Assembly: GCA_004297625.1 (NCBI GenBank)
Contig: SCTY01000058.1
Location: 1-64,000 of the forward strand
Direction of reading: 5' to 3'
DNA: 64,000 nt
Source: Betaproteobacteria bacterium
GTDB lineage: Bacteria > Pseudomonadota > Gammaproteobacteria > Burkholderiales > SG8-39
Part shown: one piece after another, positions 59,824 through 64,000 of the stretch
Layout: each line of letters starts with the position of its first letter
Position numbering within the stretch: position 1 is the stretch's first letter
Notes under the pieces: model-generated
Told to the model about the DNA's origin: nothing
Database searches by the model: none
Seen by the model: only the letters and a program-made list of their open reading frames with translations
Made by a program: the position numbers and the translations under genes

Positions 59824-60975
59824 GTGGCCAAAGAAGCGTATCGGGTCGGCATTACCGGTTCGTATGGCGGGCTGAACCTCGGCGACGAGGCGATCCTGCA
59901 CTCGATGATCGCGCAGCTGCGCCGCGACCTTCCGGTGGAGATCACGGTGTTCTCGCGCGATCCCGAGGACACCAAGCGGCGCCACGGCGTCGAGCGCGCG
60001 GTGCCGGTGCGCAAGCTCTCGCGCGCCGAGGTCGTGCCCGAAATCGAGCGCCTCGACGTGCTCCTCGTCGGCGGCGGCGGCATCCTGTTCGACGCCGAGG
60101 CGCGCATCTACCTGCGCGAGGCGCAGATCGCCCAGGAAAAGGGCGTGCGCGTGATGCTGTACGCGGTAGGCGCGGGGCCGCTCGGCGACCCGGCGGTGCA
60201 GGCTGCGGTGCGCGAGGCGCTCGAGCACGTCGATGTCGTCACCGTACGCGAGCGCGGCGCGCAGCACGTGCTCGAAGAAGCGGGCGTGCATCGCGAAATC
60301 GCCGTGACCGCGGACCCGGCGCTGCTTCTCAAGCCGGAGCCGCTGCCCCGCGGCGTGATGAAGCAGGAAGGCCTGGAAGGCCGGCGGCGCCTCATAGGCA
60401 TGTCGGTGCGCGAGCCCGGCGTGGCCGCGCCCGACATCGATCCCAAGGAGTATCACGCGCTGCTCGCCAACGCCGCAGACTTCATGGTCGACCGTTTCGA
60501 CGCCGACATCGTCTTCGTGCCGATGGAGCACTCGGTGCTCGACACGCAGCACAGCCACGCGGTCATCGCGCAGATGCTGCGCGCGCAGCGCGCCACCGTG
60601 CTGAAAGGCGCCTACAGCTCCGGCCAGCTGCTCTCGCTCGTGAGCAAGTTCCGCTTCGCGGTGGGCATGCGGCTGCACTTCCTCATCTTCGCCGCGCTGC
60701 GCGGCGTGCCCTTCGTCGCGCTGCCTTATGCCGGAAAGGTCAGCGGCTTTCTCGAGGAGCTGCAGGTCCCGACGCCGCCGTACAAGCTGGTGAACGCCGG
60801 CCGGCTGATCGCCTACATCGACCAGTCCTGGGACCAGAGCCGCGCGATGAAGGCCAAGCTCGCGAAGACGGTGCCCGCGCTGCAGAAGCGCGCTCAGGAG
60901 ACGCACCGCATCCTCGTCGAGCTTCTGAAGAAAGAGAAAGAGACCCTGACGATTGCCAGCGCTAAAGCGGCCTGA
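59824..60975 (+). CDS. Polysaccharide pyruvyl transferase family protein (CsaB-like)
   Basis: About 383 aa. RVGITGSYGGLNLGDEAILHSMIAQL at the N-terminus, VLLVGGGGILFD, VGAGPLGDPAVQ, SVREPG and the late GMRLHFLIFAALRGVPFVALPYAGK are the family landmarks. CsaB-type enzymes add pyruvate ketals to cell-surface sugars. The GTG at 59824 with GGGA upstream gives a usual length; the earlier open frame overlaps the HTH-like gene. It overlaps the next gene by 23 bp. Confidence 0.83.
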   Translation: MAKEAYRVGITGSYGGLNLGDEAILHSMIAQLRRDLPVEITVFSRDPEDTKRRHGVERAVPVRKLSRAEVVPEIERLDVLLVGGGGILFDAEARIYLREAQIAQEKGVRVMLYAVGAGPLGDPAVQAAVREALEHVDVVTVRERGAQHVLEEAGVHREIAVTADPALLLKPEPLPRGVMKQEGLEGRRRLIGMSVREPGVAAPDIDPKEYHALLANAADFMVDRFDADIVFVPMEHSVLDTQHSHAVIAQMLRAQRATVLKGAYSSGQLLSLVSKFRFAVGMRLHFLIFAALRGVPFVALPYAGKVSGFLEELQVPTPPYKLVNAGRLIAYIDQSWDQSRAMKAKLAKTVPALQKRAQETHRILVELLKKEKETLTIASAKAA

Positions 60976-62392
60976 CGAGCCGGTCCGGCTCGACCTTCCT
61001 CCGCGCCAGGCATTGCTGGCGGGAGACACCGACGTCCTCGTGGTCGGCGGCGGGCCGGCGGGCCTGGGCGCCGCCATCGCGGCCGCGGACGCCGGGGCGC
61101 GCGTGGTGCTCGCGGAGCGCTACGGCTTCCTCGGCGGCAACGCCACCGCGGCGCTCGTGATGCCGCTCATGTCGTTCCACACGCAGCTGCCCACGGCGGA
61201 AAAGAAGGGCGCCACGACGCTGCTGCCGACCGATCACGGCCCCGGCGAGCCCGTCGTGCACGGCGTGCTCGCGCGCCTGCTCGAGCGCCTGGTGCGCGCG
61301 GGCGGCGCGATTCCGCCTTCTCTTGCGACCGGCTATGTCGTGCCCTTCGACCCGGAGTGGTTCAAGCTCATCGCCCTCGAGCTGCTCGACGAGGCCGGCG
61401 TGGAGTTTCTGTTCCACGCCTTCGCGAGCGGCGTGCTGCCGGGCAACAAGGGCGTGATCTTCGAAACCAAGTCCGGGCCGCTGGTCGTGCACGCGAAGGT
61501 CATCGTCGACTGCACCGGCGACGGCGACATCGCCGTCGCGGCGGGCGCGCCGCACGAGATCGGCCGCGCCGACGGCCTGGTGCAGCCGATGACGCTCATG
61601 TTCCGCGTCGCCGAGTTCGAGCGCGCCGCTTTCGAGTCGTACGTGAAGGAGCACCCGAAGCAATGGCGCGGCGTGCACGGCCTGTGGGACCTGGTGCGCA
61701 AGGCGGCGCAGGCGGGCGAGCTCGAGCTGCCGCGCGAGGACATCCTGTTTTTCGCCACCCCGCACGAGGGCGAGCTGAGCGTCAACAGCACGCGCGTGAC
61801 CCGCGTTCTCGGCTGCGACGTGTGGGATCTTTCTTACGCGGAGTGGGTGAGCCGCGGGCAGATGCGCCAGATCGAGGCTTTTCTGCAGCGCTACGTGCCG
61901 GGATTCGAGGACTCCTACGTCGTGCAGAGCGGCGTGCACGTCGGCGTGCGCGAGACACGGCGCGTGATGGGCGACTACCAGCTCACGGCGGACGACGTGC
62001 TCGGCGCGCGCAAGTTCGACGACGCGGTGGCGCGCGGCGCCTACCCCGTGGACATCCACAATCCGAAAGGCAGCGGCACCGTGCTCAAGCGCCTGCCGCC
62101 GGGCGAGTCTTACGATATCCCGCTGCGCTGCCTGCTGCCCAGGAACACCGAGCGCCTGATCGTCGCCGGGCGCTGCATATCAGGCACGCACGAGGCGCAC
62201 AGCTCCTACCGCGTGATGCCGATCGTCATGGCGACCGGCCAGGCCGCCGGGGTTTGCGCCGCCATCGCCTCGAGAGAGGAAACGACGCCGCGAAACATCG
62301 ACGCCCGCGATGTGCAGCGCGAGCTCCTGCGGCAAGGAGCGAGCCTGCGCAAAGCGCTCGCGATTGAGGCAGCCATGGGCGCCGCGGGTTAA
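60953..62392 (+). CDS. FAD-dependent oxidoreductase (FAD_oxidored family)
   Basis: 479 aa. Rossmann motif VLVVGGGPAGLGAAIAAADAGARVVLAER, then GFLGGNATAALVMP and a central VDCTGDGDIAVAAGAPHE; the C-terminal RLIVAGRCISGTHEAHSSYRVMPIVMATGQAAG closes the FAD site. Family members oxidise unknown small acids or sugars. The start is the TTG in the 23-bp overlap with the pyruvyltransferase gene; a later start would cut the Rossmann fold. Cytoplasmic. Confidence 0.87.
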   Translation: MPALKRPDEPVRLDLPPRQALLAGDTDVLVVGGGPAGLGAAIAAADAGARVVLAERYGFLGGNATAALVMPLMSFHTQLPTAEKKGATTLLPTDHGPGEPVVHGVLARLLERLVRAGGAIPPSLATGYVVPFDPEWFKLIALELLDEAGVEFLFHAFASGVLPGNKGVIFETKSGPLVVHAKVIVDCTGDGDIAVAAGAPHEIGRADGLVQPMTLMFRVAEFERAAFESYVKEHPKQWRGVHGLWDLVRKAAQAGELELPREDILFFATPHEGELSVNSTRVTRVLGCDVWDLSYAEWVSRGQMRQIEAFLQRYVPGFEDSYVVQSGVHVGVRETRRVMGDYQLTADDVLGARKFDDAVARGAYPVDIHNPKGSGTVLKRLPPGESYDIPLRCLLPRNTERLIVAGRCISGTHEAHSSYRVMPIVMATGQAAGVCAAIASREETTPRNIDARDVQRELLRQGASLRKALAIEAAMGAAG

Positions 62393-62402
62393 GATTCCGC
62401 CG

Positions 62403-63899
62403 GTGAGAGGGGGGAGGCCGAAGGTCACCGAGGAGCAGCTTGCGCTCGTGGTGGACAGCATGTCCGCCGGGGTGGCGCTTTGCAGCCGCAAGCTCGATTA
62501 CATCTGGGTCAACAGGCGCTGCGCCGAGTGGTTGGGCATGAGGCCCGAGGAGGTCGCCGGCCGCCCGATCGGCGAGGTGATCGGCGAGGACCAGCTCGCG
62601 GCCATTCGCCCGTACATCGAACGCGTGCTCGCGGGCGAGCACGTGCAGTACGAGCGCCTGGTTCGTTACAAGGGCATGGGCGAGCGCTGGGTGCGCAACC
62701 ACTTCTCGCCGACGAGCGACGGGCGCGGCTGGCTCACCGTGATCCTGGACATCCACGAGCGCAGGCTGATGGAGCAGACGCTGCGCGAAGCCGAGCGGCG
62801 CAAGGACGAGTTCCTCGCCACGCTCGCGCACGAGCTGCGCAACCCGCTCGCGCCGATCCGCAACGCGGTCGCGATCCTCGGCAGGAAGGGCCCGCTCGAC
62901 CCGGAGCTGAGCTGGAGCCGCGAGGTCATCGACCGCCAGGTGGATCAGCTTTCGCGGCTCATCGACGACCTGCTCGACATCGCGCGCATCGCGAGCGGCA
63001 AGCTGGTTATCCGCAAGGAGCGCATCCCGCTCGAGCGCGCGATCGACATGGCGCTCGAAACCAGCCGGCCGAACATCAACGCGGCGGGACACCGGCTTTC
63101 CGTGCTGCTGCCGAGCGAGCGCGTGACCGTGGAAGGCGACGCGGCGCGTCTCGCGCAGGTGTTCTCCAACCTCCTCAACAACGCGGCGCGCTACACCGAG
63201 GCGGGCGGCGAAATCGCGTTGAACGCCGAAGTCCACGAAGCCGAGGTCATGGTCTCGGTCGAGGACAACGGCATAGGCTTTCCTCCCGAAGCCGGCGCGC
63301 GGCTGTTCCAGCCGTTTTCGCAGCTCACCGCGACCGAGGGGCGCGTGCACGGCGGCCTGGGCATCGGCCTTTCGCTGGTCCACGGGATCGTGGCGCTGCA
63401 CGGCGGCAGCGTCGAGGCACGCAGCGCCGGTCCGGGGCGCGGCAGCGAATTCATCGTGCGCCTGCCGCTGCCTTCGTTCGCCGGCACAATCCAGGAGCAG
63501 CAGGCGCAGCCCGGCAAGGCGAGCTCCGCGGCGCCCGGCATGCGCGTGCTCGTCGCCGACGACAACCGCGACGCCGCCGATTCCCTGCAGCGCATCCTCG
63601 CGCTCTACGGCTACGACGTGCAAGTCGCCTACGACGGCGCCGAGGCGCTCGCGGCGAGCGAGACATTCCGGCCGCACGTGGCCGTGCTCGACATAGGCAT
63701 GCCGGGTCAAAGCGGCTACGACGTCGCGCGCGCGCTGCGGGACAAGCTGGGAAGCGGCGTGAAGCTGATCGCGCTGACGGGGTGGGGGCAGGAAGGCGAC
63801 CGGCGCCGGGCGATGGAAGCAGGGTTCGACTTCCACCTCACCAAGCCCATCGATCCGGGACTGCTGAACGATCTGATCGCGCAGACCGCGGCCAAGTAG
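62403..63899 (+). CDS. PAS-HisKA-HATPase-REC hybrid histidine kinase
   Basis: About 498 aa, soluble. PAS (about 10-125: VVDSMSAGVALCSRKLDYIWVNRR), HisKA with the phospho-His in LATLAHELRNPLAPIRNA, HATPase (N-box FSNLLNNAARY, G-box GGLGIGLSLV) and a C-terminal receiver with its Asp in VAVLDIGMPGQSGYD. The receiver suggests a phosphorelay to an Hpt partner not in the window. GTG 62403 is a cautious start; a GGGGGGAGG further on could serve a later start. It follows the FAD gene after 10 bp. Confidence 0.88.
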   Translation: MRGGRPKVTEEQLALVVDSMSAGVALCSRKLDYIWVNRRCAEWLGMRPEEVAGRPIGEVIGEDQLAAIRPYIERVLAGEHVQYERLVRYKGMGERWVRNHFSPTSDGRGWLTVILDIHERRLMEQTLREAERRKDEFLATLAHELRNPLAPIRNAVAILGRKGPLDPELSWSREVIDRQVDQLSRLIDDLLDIARIASGKLVIRKERIPLERAIDMALETSRPNINAAGHRLSVLLPSERVTVEGDAARLAQVFSNLLNNAARYTEAGGEIALNAEVHEAEVMVSVEDNGIGFPPEAGARLFQPFSQLTATEGRVHGGLGIGLSLVHGIVALHGGSVEARSAGPGRGSEFIVRLPLPSFAGTIQEQQAQPGKASSAAPGMRVLVADDNRDAADSLQRILALYGYDVQVAYDGAEALAASETFRPHVAVLDIGMPGQSGYDVARALRDKLGSGVKLIALTGWGQEGDRRRAMEAGFDFHLTKPIDPGLLNDLIAQTAAK

Positions 63900-63917
63900 G
63901 CCGCTACGCGCAGCGGC

Positions 63918-64000
63918 TCAGTGGTCTTCGATGCGCGGGATGTTGTCCTCGGCGGGCACGCCGGTGTCCGGATCGATCCACTCGGAGATGCCGATCTCGG
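63918..64000 (-). CDS. C-terminal end of an unidentified protein (partial)
   Basis: The minus strand enters from beyond the window edge and reads ISEWIDPDTGVPAEDNIPRI, then EDH and a TGA at 63918-63920. This is coding-like acidic sequence, convergent with the hybrid kinase gene. Too little is visible to name a family. Confidence 0.5.
   Translation of the reverse strand, partial: EIGISEWIDPDTGVPAEDNIPRIEDH

Overview
The window is GC-rich DNA from a bacterium that is most likely a betaproteobacterium. The signs are two intact Bug/TctC-type tricarboxylate-binding proteins and one decayed copy, an osmoregulated glucan (opgGH) operon, an NsrR/quinol NO reductase/HemN neighbourhood, and a benzoyl-CoA reductase operon of the Azoarcus Bzd type. 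Gene density is high, translational coupling (ATGA/TTGA overlaps) is common, and most start calls rest on Shine-Dalgarno sequences.

Layout. 1-9920 is a chemosensory/c-di-GMP operon: an MCP tail, a CheA-receiver hybrid, CheB, a REC-GAF-PAS hybrid kinase, a lone receiver, and a REC-GAF-GAF-GGDEF-EAL protein whose GGDEF motif is degenerate. 9988-16723 holds acyl/aryl metabolism: an aryl-acid ligase, a dienoyl-CoA-reductase-like flavoprotein that lacks one Fe-S cysteine, a zinc ribbon, a thioredoxin with an internal deletion, an ACMSD-like amidohydrolase and a Bug receptor. Next come lysC, a lipocalin-like protein and tRNA-Ser(GCT).

Directly behind that tRNA lies about 11 kb (18576-29500) with visibly lower GC and different codon use, which looks like a worn genomic island. 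It is bordered by a hydrolase fragment on the left and a frameshifted TctC pseudogene on the right. It carries a TcuA-like flavoprotein, an IclR regulator, an alpha/beta hydrolase, an SCP2-like protein, an aldehyde dehydrogenase, a TRAP transporter (order P-M-Q) and a MetE-C/coenzyme M transferase-like zinc enzyme. Two near-identical palindromes behind two similar TTGACACG promoters suggest one IclR regulon for an unidentified organic acid.

The most striking item is at 29542-30090: an AhpD/carboxymuconolactone-decarboxylase-family gene whose second CxxC cysteine codon is an in-frame TGA. Exactly 11 nt after the TGA there is a perfect 7-bp hairpin with a 5-nt loop CGTGT, the geometry of a bacterial SECIS. 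I read it as a selenoprotein with a CPFU redox motif. A convergent radical-SAM/SPASM protein follows.

31432-42720 holds a Bug receptor, a START protein, opgGH, an ABC importer for a small organic ligand and a stand-alone SagB-type double nitroreductase. 43147-47738 is the ATP-dependent benzoyl-CoA reductase operon bzdNOPQM behind an FNR-type box; a hemerythrin and an NnrS-like membrane protein continue it. 51387-55820 is a nitric-oxide module (norZ, nsrR, a Cys-rich protein) divergent from hemN, with an NsrR-like palindrome and an FNR box between them. The end holds an HD-GYP protein, a benzoylformate-decarboxylase-like ThDP enzyme, a pyruvyltransferase, an FAD protein and a hybrid histidine kinase. 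Together the genes describe a facultatively denitrifying degrader of aromatic acids. Two related hairpin repeats (14662-14756, 56725-56797) each sit between convergent genes. No CRISPR array, rRNA, integrase or intact transposase was seen.
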